Notes: generated by a model from the letters alone, not told the origin. A stretch of DNA of 64,000 nt from Cladorhizidae sp. MBARI D1340-BT2 (GCA_028752905.1 JAQNBH010000014.1:29732825-29796824); one strand, 5' to 3'. Shown: positions 1 to 12,022, counted from the stretch's first letter. Numbers and translations are program-made.

Positions 1-1372
1 GCTAATAACTGCCTGTGTGTGCTGGTAGGTAGAGTTCCTACCATGTGCTAATAACTGCCTGTGTGTGCTGGTAGGTAGAGTGCCTACCATGTGTTAATAA
101 CTGCCTGTGTGTGTTGGTAGGTAGAGTTCCTACCATGTGCTAATAGCTGCCTGTGTGTGTTGGTAGGTAGAGTGCCTACCATGTGCTAATAACTGCCTGT
201 GTGTGCTGGTAGGTAGAGTGCCTACCATGTGCTAATAACTGCCTGTGTGTGCTGGTAGGTAGAGTTCCTACCATGTGCTAATAACTGCCTGTGTGTGCTG
301 GTAGGTAGTGTGCCTACCATGTGCTAATAATTGCCTGGTAGGTAGAGTGCCTACCATGTGCTAATAACTGCCTGTGTGTGCTGGTAGGTAGAGTGTCTAC
401 CATGTGCTAATAACTGCCTGTGTGTGCTGGTAGGTAGAGTGCCTACCATGTGCTAATAACTGCCTGTGTGTGCTGGTAGGTAGAGTGCCTACCAACTGCC
501 TGTGTGTGCTGGTAGGTAGAGTGCCTACCATGTGCTAATAACTGCCTGTGTGTGTTGATAGGTAGAGTGCCTACCATGTGCTAATAACTGCCTGTGTGTG
601 CTGGTAGGTAGAGTGCCTACCATGTGCTAATAACTGCCTGTGTGTGCTGGTAGTTAGAGTGCCTACCATGTGCTAATAACTGTTTCTGTGTGGTGGTAGG
701 TATAGTGCCTACCATGTGCTAATAACTGCCTGTGTGTGCTGGTAGGTAGAGTGCCTACCATGTGCTAATAACTGCCTGTGTGTGTTGGTAGGTAGAGTGC
801 CTACCATGTGCTAATAACTGCCTGTGTGTGCTGGTAGTTAGAGTGCCTACCATGTGCTAATAACTGTTTCTGTGTGGTGGTAGGTATAGTGCCTACCATA
901 TGCTAATAACTGCCTGTGTGTGCTGGTAGGTAGAGTGCCTAACATGTGCTAATAACTGCCTGTGTGTGTTGGTAGGTAGAGTGCCTACCATGTGTTAATA
1001 ACTGCCTGTGTGTGCTGGTAGGTAGAGTGCCTACCATGTGTTAATAACTGCCTGTGTGTGCTGGTAGTTAGAGTGCCTAATAACTGCCCGTGTGTGCTGG
1101 TAGGTAGAGTGCCTACCATGTGCTAATAACTGCCTGTGTGTGCTGGTAGGTAGAGTGCCTACCATGTGCTAATAACTGGTAGGTAGAGTTCCTACCATGT
1201 GCTAATAGCTGCCTGTGTGTGTTGGTAGGTAGAGTTCCTACCATGTGCTAATAGCTGCCTGTGTGTGTTGGTAGGTAGAGTTCCTACCATATGCTAATAA
1301 CTGCCTGGTAGGTAGAGTGCCTACCATGTGCTAATAACTGCCTGTGTGTGCTGGTAGGTAGAGTGCCTACCA
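1..1372. repeat. 46-bp minisatellite array, about 29 copies
   Basis: Head-to-tail units of about 46 bp, with the core CTAATAACTGCCTGTGTG followed by GGTAGGTAGAGTGCCTACC. Most units carry a 6-bp inverted repeat (GGTAGG / CCTACC), so each could form a small hairpin. Some units are shortened (near 320, 490, 1075 and 1180). Higher-order variants with TGTTTCTGTGTGGTGG recur near 680 and 865, which suggests block duplication. The array runs off the left edge of the window. Confidence 0.95.
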
Positions 1373-1549
1373 CATTGACTGCCTGTCGAGGTTTGCTATG
1401 ATTAATTCACCCCCACTCACTCACACACATTCTCGCACTATCATTCACAGTTACTTGATCTCTTTCACACCCACCCACACATTCATGCAGATATGTACTC
1501 TCTCACACAAAAAAGTGCACACCACAATCACTCTCTGATACTCTCCCAC

Positions 1550-1583
<34 letters not shown>

Positions 1584-3980
1584 TCTATTGAGTTTGCATG
1601 GATGCTCTGATATTAAAGGGGGGACTACACCTGAAACTACCGAAATTTGAACGCATATTTGTAGCCGTCATAACTTCCCCCCCCCCCTTTCTTCTGTGAA
1701 GGTACTTTTGATACCAACTTGTTGCTCATTCTGTGTGCTTTAAGATGATATGTGAAATGTCTCTATAGTCACCTTTTCTTAGAAGATACATCCAAAAAGG
1801 CAAGGGTCACTCCAAAAATTGCACCCCCCAAACTGCGGCGAGGATAATTCCCAAGTGCCTGGTCTACAGATGCCCAAATTTGGGCCCAAATTTGGTTTGT
1901 AGCTTACCAAGACATTTAGCTGATATAACGGTGGCATATTTATCAACACATCTCATGTTCATTAGTTCTAAGGCATTTCATTTCCAACCACGCACAATAC
2001 ACGCAAAATCTGTGACGGTCACCTCTTCTAATCGCCATAACTCGGCAATGCTGAAAGTAAAAAAACGAATTGAAACCGTCATATCACAGAGCACTAAAAG
2101 AGCTCTCAAATGAACCCTCAAATATTAAAATTGAGTAAAGTGTGGCAAAGTTATGTTTGCCACAAAATCAGCAAACAAAATCAGAACAAAATAGATTTTC
2201 AAAATTCCTGTGAATAGGTGTTTAAGAAGTGGTTGAAGCTGACAGGACCCCGAAATAAGTTCAAAGGAGTGGCATAAAAATCCAGTCAAAATCTGTGTGG
2301 ATTTTAAAACACCGAACTCCAATGTCCTGAAGGAAACCTCCCCTCTCCTAAAATGGAACATTACCATGACTACCAGGTGAATCTCTCTAGAACTTATTTC
2401 GGAGTCCTCTGAGTTTCCGAAACCTTCAAATACCAAAGGAAATTTCTCCATATTTATTTCATGTTTTGGTGTCCGCTTTGGCCCATGGACTCCAAGTTTT
2501 CCAAGGTACCTTCTGGGAGAAAAGCCACATCCTCCTTTAATTAACTAACATAAAACCAATTAGCATGCCCAATTGCACTGTATAAACAGGTAATGGTGTT
2601 AAGTGGAAGGGGTGTTGTTCTATTGCAGTTCACAGAAGTTTCTAACTGACTGTAGTTCAAGTGGAACAATGTCTAGTCTTTTGGGAGAGAGCTCTAAGGT
2701 GAAGATTCATGTATGTCAATCTGAGCCCTAACTAGCAGTCGAGATAAATATGGTTGGAATTAAAAAAAAAACACTTTTGAACTGGGTATAGCTATGTGTT
2801 ATTATATATTTATCACAAGAGATACATCCAACTGTATCATTCAGCTAGAGGTGTGGTGCCTGTTGAGAGCTGCTGTGCTCTAGCCACTGCTTACTGTGCA
2901 CCATTCCATCGGGTCCATTTCCTCAATGAACTCCATAGCTATTAGTTGAGGTAGACCACAGAGAAGCATGGCTTTAATTAAAGCCAGCCTAATTACAACT
3001 GTCTGGCTCACTTCCGTGACAACCATTAGCCTGTTGACACAGGAGAAAAGTCAACGAATTTGGGACAACATCGTCAAACTCTATTAGGAGTACATGTTTG
3101 CCATGGTGAGGGCCTCCTCACTGACTGATGACGACGGCTAAAGTCGAGAAATTGCGTCGATCATTGAGAAAGCCATGCTGAAAGTTTGTTGAAAATCCTC
3201 AATAATACTTTGCCATGTTGGATGTAGTAGAGGAGGAGGAGTGTACTCGCTTGTTCTTGAGAGCTGTCCTCCTCCGAGTGATCCTGAATTGTGATCATTT
3301 CCTCCATCAGCCTAATCAAGTTTAAAATAATTAGTAGATAAGTAATATATAGCACAATAACTGTAAAAGGTATTAGTTTAGTGCTCCACTTCCTGCAAGT
3401 AAACAAGCACTAGCTACGAATAGGCGCTTATTAAATGGCATTCTAAATAATGCACACCACCAATTCTTCTACGACTTATTTTGCATAATATTTCCAGGCA
3501 TGATGAGCAGAGAAAAGGAATTGGTCTCGGGAGCTGAACGAAGGAGCTAGAGTTGGCTTCTCAATTTTTTCATAGGTTACCATTGGCGAAAGGCGAGACA
3601 CTATAGAAGGCAATGGTGCTGGAGAGGGAATAACCTGAGCCAACCTGTTTCCAAAGGTGCCCGCGGTGGGTAGGGAAGGCTGAAGACAGTTCCTGGGATA
3701 AAGACATACATACTGTTATAAGTCTTGCATTTTCCCTTCGTCAAAGACTGGTGCTTCCTAGCAACGCACCACATGTGCCTAGACAAAGACAGCATGTAAT
3801 GACAGTGAGACCAGCTGCTTAACAGCTTATCATGTGCTAAACATCCAGATACTAAACATCCAGAGTTTACGATATCTATCTATCTATCTATTAAGCGAAT
3901 GGCTTTGGTGTTGGTGTTTCCAAATGAATTTTAAACTCTACTGAATAGCCAACAAGCACTCTGAGCTAATGATACTAAAC
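1373..3980. other. Intergenic sequence without recognisable genes
   Basis: Contains a CA-rich microsatellite near 1545-1585, a C-run near 1678 and moderately A/T-rich unique-looking sequence. Small open frames here (for example 1880-2113 and 2125-2451) have no recognisable domain or splice context. A hammerhead-like CTGATGA motif sits at 3124-3130. Confidence 0.6.
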
Positions 3981-3989
3981 AACTGATTT

Positions 3990-4152
3990 TACAATGATCA
4001 CAATAATAAACTTAAATTTTACTCTCTCGACATTTCGACTAGATGCTTTAGCCGTCATCAGGAATAATTAGATCGATGAAGGCTAGAACATCTAGTCGAA
4101 ATATCGAGAGAGTAAAATCCAAGTTTATTATTGAGAAGGTCATTGTAATTTC
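3990..4152. repeat. Inverted repeat carrying two hammerhead-ribozyme-like cores
   Basis: Two arms of about 80 bp face each other around 4066-4070. Read on the minus strand, the left arm has CTGATGA (4061-4055), a stem II of GGCTA pairing with TAGTC, then GAAA (4036-4033). This is the conserved order of a hammerhead core. The right arm, on plus, has the equivalent stem (GGCTAGA / TCTAGTC) and GAAA, but the first box is altered to TCGATGA. Both arms continue into CGAGAGAGTAAAA and a shared downstream segment (GTTTATTATTG). Stems I and III could not be defined by eye, so catalytic competence is unknown. Confidence 0.55.
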
Positions 4153-4289
4153 GTTCTGTCAACTGAGAGTTGGTTGAGAGTAAATAGCTGATGCTTGAAA
4201 GCAGAGGACTAAGCAGGTGACTTCTATGTAGCTCATCAACACTGCCACCATGTGGCATGTTGATTGCATGCATATAGAACCGTAGTGAA

Positions 4290-5148
4290 GATAAATATGT
4301 AGGGCAAAGAAGGTTACTGAAGATAAATATGGAAGGCAAAAAGGGTTACTACATGGAAGGCAAAAATGGTAACTGAAGATATACATGGAAGGCAAAAAGG
4401 GTTACTGAAGATATATATGGAAGGCAAAAAGGGTTCCTGAAGATATATATGGAAGGCAAAAAGGGTTACTGAAGATAAATATGGAATATGGAAGGCAAAA
4501 AGGGTTACTGAAGATATGAAGGCAAAAAGGGTAACTGAAGATATACATGGAAGGCAAAAAGGGTTACTGAAGATAAATATGGAAGGCAAAAAGGGTTACT
4601 GAAGATATATATGGAAGGCAAAAAGGGTAACTGAAGATATACATGGAAGGCAAAAAGGGTAACTGAAGATATATATGGAAGGCAAAAAGGGTTCCTGAAG
4701 ATATATATGGAAGGCAAAAATGGTAACTGAAGATATACATGGAAGGCAAAAAGGGTTACTGAAGATATATATGGAAGGCAAAAAGGGTAACTGAAGATAT
4801 ACATGGAAGGCAAAAAGGGTTACTGAAGATAAATATGGAAGGCAAAAAGGGTTACTGAAGATATATATGGAAGGCAAAAAGGGTAACTGAAGATATACAT
4901 GGAAGGCAAAAAGGGTAACTGAAGATATATATGGAAGGCAAAAAGGGTTCCTGAAGATATATATGGAAGGCAAAAAGGGTTACTGAAGATATATATGGAA
5001 GGCAAAAAGGGTTCCTGAAGATATATATGGAAGGCAAAAAGGGTTACTGAAGATAAATATGGAAGGCAAAAAGGGTTACTGAAGATATATATGGAAGGCA
5101 AAAAGGGTTACTGAAGATATATATGGAAGGCAAAAAGGGTTACTCTAG
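4290..5148. repeat. 32-bp minisatellite array, about 26 copies
   Basis: The unit is close to GAAGATATATATGGAAGGCA followed by AAAAGGGTTACT. Variants alternate TTACTG, TAACTG and TTCCTG. The minus-strand open frames over it simply reflect a repeat without stop codons. The array lies between the hammerhead-like inverted repeat (left) and a related degenerate copy (right). Confidence 0.93.
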
Positions 5149-5159
5149 ACCCAGATCTC

Positions 5160-5275
5160 ATTATTCCTGATGAAGGCTGCAGCATCTAGCCAAAGCCTTG
5201 AGTGAGTTGATCATGGAGAAAGTCTGCAATGTCAACTGAGAGTTCGTTGAGTGATTCTATTGAAGTTCATTAAAT
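5160..5275 (+). repeat. Degenerate copy of the hammerhead-like repeat
   Basis: ATTCCTGATGAAGGCTGCAGC followed by ATCTAGCC matches the CTGATGA box and stem II of the 3990-4152 repeat, but the GAAA box reads CAAA. The downstream block (GGAGAAAGTC, then GTCAACTGAGAGTTCGTTG) matches the sequence after the upstream inverted repeat (4132-4175). Together they bracket the 32-bp array. Confidence 0.5.
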
Positions 5276-5436
5276 GTTTAGCCAGTGTTGAAGGGAATCG
5301 TGCACAAGACTTGAGATGATTTCCACACGCACAGCAGAGGGAAATGGTGGGTGGGGAGGGGCATAGGAAATTAATATGTTAATATTATAATAATTATTAT
5401 GAATCTGTCCTTGTGGTTCACACACCACAAACAACG

Positions 5437-5551
5437 ATTAAAATTCCACAGCACCACTGCAGACTTCTTAAGACTCCCACACCAACTTTGACTTCATAAG
5501 TGTGTGAGAACTTTGTGGGAGTTTTTAACAAGACTTAAATGGAATTTTAAT
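5437..5551. repeat. Imperfect foldback (inverted repeat)
   Basis: ATTAAAATTCCA (5437-5448) is the exact reverse complement of TGGAATTTTAAT (5540-5551). Inside it, AGACTTCTTAAGACTCCCACA pairs imperfectly with TGTGGGAGTTTTTAACAAGACT. The whole resembles a MITE-like hairpin of about 115 bp. No target-site duplication was recognised. Confidence 0.5.
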
Positions 5552-6136
5552 TGACTGTCTTGTTGGCGATGTGGGGGGTGGGGGGTTACTTTCAAATAAT
5601 CCATCTCTCCCTGGGCACCTCCAAGCGATGGTCACGTAGGAATTAACTAGTCAAGACCTGACGTGGTCTGTTTACTGCTCGTCCCATCAACACTAATTAA
5701 AGCCACCTTGCAGTCCTTTTCTGAAGTCGCAGTGTCAGCAGCTTATGGTCACTTACTTCTCTGTCCTGAGGCAGAGAGGAGAGAGGTGACTTTGAAATGA
5801 GCCTTCAGTAACTTCTTCATTGTTTGTGTCTCCCAAAACAGGCTAGAGATTTTCAATGGGAAGGGCCATTTTCAGCATGCCAAAAAATACCTGCTGAGCC
5901 AGAGTTTTGCTGGGAGTATTATACTGGAGTATAGCTGGCTTGTTATCTCTGGGAGCACCTATGCCATAGTAGCACAGGAGCAGACCTTTCGAAACCACTT
6001 GGTCAGTAACTGTGTCAAGTAATATAGAAATAAGCACATACACAACATGTGATGCATACCCACACACCCACGCACACCACACACATACACATCACACACC
6101 ACACACACACACACTGCGCGTATGTATATATATATA

Positions 6137-6733
6137 CAGGGTGGGGCAGAAAAATCTCCAATTTTTACACGGTCATTGGTGGGCTCTAGTGAAGTTAACA
6201 GGTGGTAGCAGTGTCTTCCTGTAGCTAATGTCTTACCATTTCAGTTGCCATTATGCCATGGACCGGTGTACACCACATGTTTGCTGACATTGAAACATTT
6301 ATCAAGAATGGCGAATCTGTGATTGCGACACTGAGAGGTTTTCATATCCACTTTGGGCTTCGTGGAAATGATGCTGTTCCAGACCGAAAACCCATAATTT
6401 CAGGGCCACAAGTTCAGCGTTAAAAAGAAAATTTCTGGAAGACCTCGGAGTGTTCGAACTCCAGAAAATGTCCAAGCTGTGCAGTCTGTTTTGCAGTCTC
6501 CTAAACGTTCAGCCTATAAACATGCTAGAAATGACTTTCCGGGTGATGCAAAACTTCAGAAATCGACTACAAATATGTATCGCGAATAGAGGCCACCATC
6601 TGCTGGACCATATCATTTTCAAAACAAAGTGAAAACAAACTCTATTCCAAGAGCTTTCATATTATAAAATAAACTTTTGAGTATCATTTACCATTTCACC
6701 TTTAAAATCCGGGAGTTTTTCTTCCCCACCCTG
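6137..6733 (+). mobile_element. Internally deleted Tc1/mariner (IS630-superfamily) element
   Basis: Terminal inverted repeats are CAGGGTGGGGCAGAAAAA on the left and, reverse-complemented, CAGGGTGGGGAAGAAAAA on the right. The left flank ends in TA, as expected for a mariner target; the right flank reads TG, probably a mutated TA. The interior translates, with frame changes, to an N-terminal helix-turn-helix region (around 6290-6500, including GRPRSVRTPENV split by a frameshift). It then jumps to a C-terminal end resembling NRLQICIANRGHH (6560-6630). The catalytic DDE core is missing, so this is a nonautonomous relic. Confidence 0.8.
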
Positions 6734-7374
6734 TGCTTGCATGGTTGCCTGCTGACATGGAAGAGGCCTTTTAAGTGCCATAAATGACATTCAAAAATAA
6801 TCACTCACACAAGACCACATCCTAACCACAAGAAGAAATAGAGCTAATTAGGATACAGCACCATAAATTGGTCCTCGTGGGTGGATGAACAGGTCTAACA
6901 TTTTTTAAATGTTGTTCTAGATCCTGTTGTTCTTGATCCTGGCAGCCATGGGTGACCTTTTGACCCTGTTTCCCTCAGCTTGAAATAAGGCTCAGAAAAT
7001 GGCTGGACAAAATGGCCGAGCATCTTGAGTTTTGCTCGCCATTTCTCAATATTAGTTTGCCACAATACATTCTCAAGGCTCCAGTCATGTATCACGTGTC
7101 ACTTTGATATGATAATATTTATAATTATACAAAATTGTGTATAACAATATATTATAGCCATTAATTAGTCATTCATCAACAGATCCCAGTCAACGTCGTG
7201 TAAAAATGTTTCAATGTCTTGTTCATCACTGGTAGAAGTTGAGCATGTTGCTGCTGGTGCTATGTGGTATGTACTGCTTTCTCAGTGGGGTTGTCTTTGC
7301 TTAGCTTCCCAGCAAAGTGTAATTTCAGAGTTAGGAGAGAAATCCTTCATTGGAGCCTTTTCTCTATTCAAAGT

Positions 7375-7560
7375 CAACAGGTCATTTAAGGTTTGGTCAC
7401 AAGAGATGCTCTTTTCTTATCCTTGATATTGTCAAGCTGAGAAAAAGTTCGTTCAAGCTCACTGTTTGATAAGGAGAAGAACAGTTTAGCAAGTGTTAGG
7501 ATATTTGCCTCTCGGAGGAATTTGGAGAATTAAACAACCAGCACCCGACAGATTGTGTAA
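7375..7560 (-). pseudogene. hAT transposase C-terminal fragment
   Basis: The minus-strand translation contains LFFSLSNSELERTFSQLDNI, which matches the hAT dimerisation pattern (SNAExERxFS). It is broken by stop codons further on. The 43-bp minisatellite immediately upstream (in transposase sense) separates it from another possible transposase segment at 8275-8560. Confidence 0.5.
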
Positions 7561-8283
7561 TCTAAAGTAGATAAGGATATGAACTGCCCAGCATAAGTCA
7601 GCATGTAAAGTAGATAAGGATATGAATTGCCCAGTATAAGACACCATGTAAAGTAGATAAGGATATGAACTGCCCAGCATAAGAGAGCATGTAAAGTAGA
7701 TAAGGATATGAACTGCCCAGCATAAGACTGCATGTAAAGTAGATAAGGATATGAACTGCCCAGCATAAGACAGCATGTAAAGTAGATAAGGATATGAATT
7801 GCCCAGTATAAGACACCATGTAAAGTAGATAAGGATATGAACTGCCCAGCATAAGACTGCATGTAAAGTAGATAAGGATATGAACTGCCCAGCATAAGTC
7901 AGCATGTAAAGTAGATAAGGATATGAATTGCCCAGTATAAGACACCATGTAAAGTAGATAAGGATATGAACTGCCCAGCATAAGAGCTGCATGTAAAGTA
8001 GATAAGGATATGAACTGCCCAGCATGTAAAGTAGATAAGGATATGAGCTGCCCAGCATAAGAGAGCATGTAAAGTAGATAAGGATATGAACTGCCCAGCA
8101 TAAGACAGCATGTAAAGTAGATAAGGATATGAACTGCCCAGCATAAGACTGCATGTAAAGTAGATAAGGATATGAACTGCCCAGCATAAGACTGCTTGTA
8201 AAGTAGATAAGGATATGAACTGCCTAGCATAAGATAGCATGTAAAGTAGATAAGGATATGAACTGCCCAGCATAAGACAGCTT
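7558..8283. repeat. 43-bp minisatellite array, about 17 copies
   Basis: The unit is approximately GTAAAGTAGATAAGGATATG followed by AACTGCCCAGCATAAGACAGCAT. Variants include ATTGCCCAGTATAAGACACC, and one unit is truncated near 8020. The unit length is not a multiple of three, so the open minus-strand frames rotate through the unit. I do not consider it coding. Confidence 0.93.
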
Positions 8284-8887
8284 CAAATTCAGGACAGATT
8301 TCATCCACTTCAGCTCCCTCAACTTGAAATGCTCCACAAGTCTGCATCCAATAGATTCTCACTAGGTTCCTCTCGGTCATCGGGTGTGACCTCCTCTAGG
8401 ATTTTTGGCCAGTCCTGAGTGCCAAGCATGAGATGATGTCATGAATAAGGTCCAAGTGTGACCATGCCAATCTTTATTTTGTACAAGAGGTCACCCTTGA
8501 ACAGTCATCTGCTTTTGATAGCAGCTCTTTGCTTCTGAGAAATTCTTCAGTACTTTTGGTATTGATAAACTGGTTTTCCATCATTTTCAGTATTATAATT
8601 GTAACAGAATACGCTGTCCCCTGCTCCTAGGCTTAGGTCTTAGCTTGTTGGTTTCCTCACTGATCTCAGTAATAAGATAAGGCCCCAAGAATATTCATGC
8701 TGTCTCTCTGCATTAAACATCGCACACCCAAGGATATACTTACCCATTTTCGGAGATATCCTGTGAGCTTTGCACGATTGCCAGCTGTCACGGAACTATC
8801 AGAACTAAGTGTAGCATGGTGAGCCATGTATGCAACTCACTTAGACACACAACTCTCTTCGTAGTATTTAAGCTGTGGCTGGCCCAC

Positions 8888-10605
8888 CTGCATCCACATG
8901 CTCTCACTGGTGTTATACCCTCAGCATCCACATGCTCTCACTGGTGTTATACCCTCAGCATCCACATGCTCTCACTGGTGTTATACCCTCAGCATCCACA
9001 TGCTCTCACTGGTGTTATACCCTCAGCATGCACATGCTCTCACTGGTGTTATACCCTCAGCATCCACATGCTCTCACTGGTGTTATACCCTCAGCATCCA
9101 CATGCTCTCACTGGTGTTATACCCTCAGCATCCACATGCTCTCACTGGTGTTATACCCTCAGCATCCACATGCTCTCACTGGTGCTATACCCTCAGCATC
9201 CACATGCTCTCACTGGTGTTATACCCTCAGCATCCACATGCTCTCACTGTGTTATACCCTCAGCATCCACATGCTCTCACTGGTGTTATACCCTCAGCAT
9301 CCACATGCTCTCACTGGTGTTATACCCTCAGCATCCACATGCTCTCACTGGTGTTATACCCTCAGCATCCACATGCTCTCACTGGTGTTATACCCTCAGC
9401 ATGCACATGCTCTCACTGTGTTATACCCTCAGCATCCACATGCTCTCACTGGTGTTATACCCTCAGCATCCACATGCTCTCACTGGTGTTATACCCTCAG
9501 CATCCACATGCTCTCACTGGTGTTATACCCTCAGCATGCACATGCTCTCACTGTGTTATACCCTCAGCATCCACATGCTCTCACTGGTGTTATACCCTCA
9601 GCATCCACGTGCTCTCACTGGTGTTATACCCTCAGCATCCACATGCTCTCACTGGTGCTATACCCTCAGCATCCACATGCTCTCACTGTGTTATACCCTC
9701 AGCATCTACATGCTCTCACTGGTGCTATACCCTCAGCATCCACATGCTCTCACTGGTGTTATACCCTCAGCATCCTCACTGGTGTTATACCCTCAGCATC
9801 CACATGCTCTCACTGGTGCTATACCCTCAGCATCCTCACTGGTGTTATACCCTCAGCATCCACATGCTCTCACTGGTGTTATACCCTCAGCATCCACATG
9901 CTCTCACTGGTGTTATACCCTCAGCATCCACATGCTCTCACTGGTGTTATACCCTCAGCATCCACATGCTCTCACTGGTGTTATACCCTCAGCATGCACA
10001 TGCTCTCACTGGTGATATACCCTCAGCATCCACATGCTCTCACTGCTACCCTCAGCATCCACATGCTCTCACTGGTGTTATACCCTCAGCATCCACATGC
10101 TCTCACTGGTGCTATACCCTCAGCATCCACATGCTCTCACTGGTGTTATACCCTCAGCATCCACATGCTCTCACTGGTGTTATACCCTCAGCATCCACAT
10201 GCTCTCACTGGTGTTATACCCTCAGCCTCCACGTGCTCTCACTGGTGTTACACCCTCAGCATCCACATGCTCTCACTGGTGTTATACCCTCAGCTTCCAC
10301 GTGCTCTCACTGGTGTTACCCTCAGCATCCACATGCTCTCACTGGTGCTATACCCTCAGCATCCACATGCTCTCACTGGTGTTATACCCTCAGCATCCAC
10401 ATGCTCTCACTGGTGTTATACCCTCAGCATCCACATGCTCTCACTGGTGTTATACCCTCAGCATGCACATGCTCTCACTGGTGCTATACCCTCAGCATCC
10501 ACATGCTCTCACTGGTGTTATACCCTCAGCATCCACATGCTCTCACTGGTGCTATACCCTCAGCATCCACATGCTCTCACTGGTGCTATACCCTCAGAAT
10601 CCACA
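8888..10605. repeat. 34-bp minisatellite array, about 50 copies
   Basis: The unit is CATCCACATGCTCTCACTGG followed by TGTTATACCCTCAG. Indel variants include a 33-bp form (CACTGTGTTATA) and shortened forms (CATCCTCACTGG). Because 34 is not a multiple of three and the unit lacks plus-strand stops, all forward frames stay open for hundreds of codons. These apparent proteins of up to 601 residues are artefacts of the array. Confidence 0.95.
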
Positions 10606-11685
10606 TGGGGAAGCCTCCTTAGAGCCCAAACAACCACTCAGCTCACTCAAAATTTTTTTATCCTCCAGTATTCATCATAAAGCTACAACAACAAGTGGTA
10701 AGGTGATATCAGACCAGATTACCTTTTCTGGAGTCATGACAACCACCACACCCACAATCATCTCATGTCACATGTGAGGAGTTCTTTCATACAAGGCAGC
10801 TATGATTATGGGTGTTCTCTGCACTGGTGAGTCACATGCAAACAAAAGCAAGCCTATTTCTGTTGGTCCAAGTGTTGAAGTTGCCTCGTTAGGTTTTACA
10901 ATGCAACTTGACACGACAGAACAACCTCAGTCCTGGACGGATCCAATGATCCCTGCAACAAAATTAGCAAGGAGAACATCCATGACCAACTTCTTTCTCA
11001 AGGCGGAGAGACTGAGAGTGAATGGCTCTAGTCGCAGGCGACTGTGCAGTCTTCCTCAGGAGAAGAGCAGCCTGACATGCACTGTTGCCGTAGTTGGGTA
11101 GTACATGATACCAAGGGTATCGGCTGTGCTTGATTAAGTCATGAGTTATTTAGTGCAAGTCACGACTCTATCCTTGTGGGTGTGGCTTGTATGGACTTGT
11201 GTCCTACCACCCACGACCGCCATGAATTAATCTGTGATTGTAGTATGGGTGGTCCTATGATGTCATTCTAGGTCTGACTAATTCACTGACGAGCTGCAAT
11301 CCTTCAGCGAGTTGCCAGTAGATTGGCAGGTGATTCCACTCCAGGAAGCTCTAGATACGTAGGTCTGCAGTAGAGATGTTGTGTGGAAGCTCCTCAATTA
11401 TCACACACATGGTTGATTTATTTGGCGGGGTTTCACCAACTTCTCTCAGAATTGGTGAATCTCTTCAAGTGTGTTTCCTGCTTGGTAGTGGCCCCTCTGT
11501 CAGAGTAAGGGCTGTGTTTGAATAAGGTGTTTGTCCTGGAGGGGGAATATTCTTATGGAAGGCTCTTTCCTACACTATTTCCTCCATGTTGGTTGTCTTT
11601 AAGGTCTTCTTGGTGCTGATCTATACCAGGCACTGTTGAGTGTGCTCTGCATGAGAAACTGAATTTAGGCAAGGAAGTGGACTAG
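10606..11685. other. Intergenic sequence, no recognised gene
   Basis: Apparently single-copy sequence between two arrays. A 99-codon plus-strand open frame (10802-11101) has no domain, signal peptide or splice context that I recognise. The missing 5' exon(s) of the ABCG gene could lie here or elsewhere upstream, but I cannot identify them. Confidence 0.5.
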
Positions 11686-11687
11686 CT

Positions 11688-12022
11688 TAGCCCTGGCTTA
11701 GCCCTAGCTTATATAGTCCTAGCTTATATAGTCCTAGCTTAGCCCTAGCTATAGTCCTAGCTTAGCCCTGGCTTAGCCCTGGCTTATATAGTCCTAGCTT
11801 AGCCCTGGCTTAGCCCTGGCTTAGCCCTAACTTATATAGTCATAGCTTATATAGTCCTAGCTTGGCCCTAGCTTATATAGTCCTAGCTTAGCCCTGGCTT
11901 ATATAGTCCTAGCTTAGCCCTGGCTTAGCCCTGGCTTAGCCCTAGCTTAGCCCTGGCTTAGCCCTAGCTTATATAGTCCTAGCTTAGCCCTAGCTTATAT
12001 AGCCCTAGCTTAGCTCTAGCTG
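11688..12022. repeat. Short-period array of AGCTTAGCCCT / AGCTTATATAGTCCT
   Basis: Interleaved units of about 11-12 and 15 bp (CTTAGCCCTGG and CTTATATAGTCCTAG), all sharing CTAGCTTA-type cores. No coding potential. Confidence 0.9.

Noticed and set aside
1..1372. CRISPR array
   Set aside because: Units are contiguous with no unique spacers, and the genome is eukaryotic. The same reasoning applies to the other arrays.
3124..3160. C/D-box snoRNA (TGATGA box)
   Set aside because: No CTGA D box at suitable distance with a terminal stem; the flanking match to the hammerhead-like repeats is a better explanation.
8875..10680. A 601-codon repeat protein on plus
   Set aside because: The repeat period is 34 bp, so the same protein pattern cycles through frames, and three forward frames are open at once. 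It is a property of the array, not a gene.
10802..11101. 99-residue open frame as a gene or first ABCG exon
   Set aside because: No signal peptide or domain, and no evident donor giving the phase needed for the exon at 14771.
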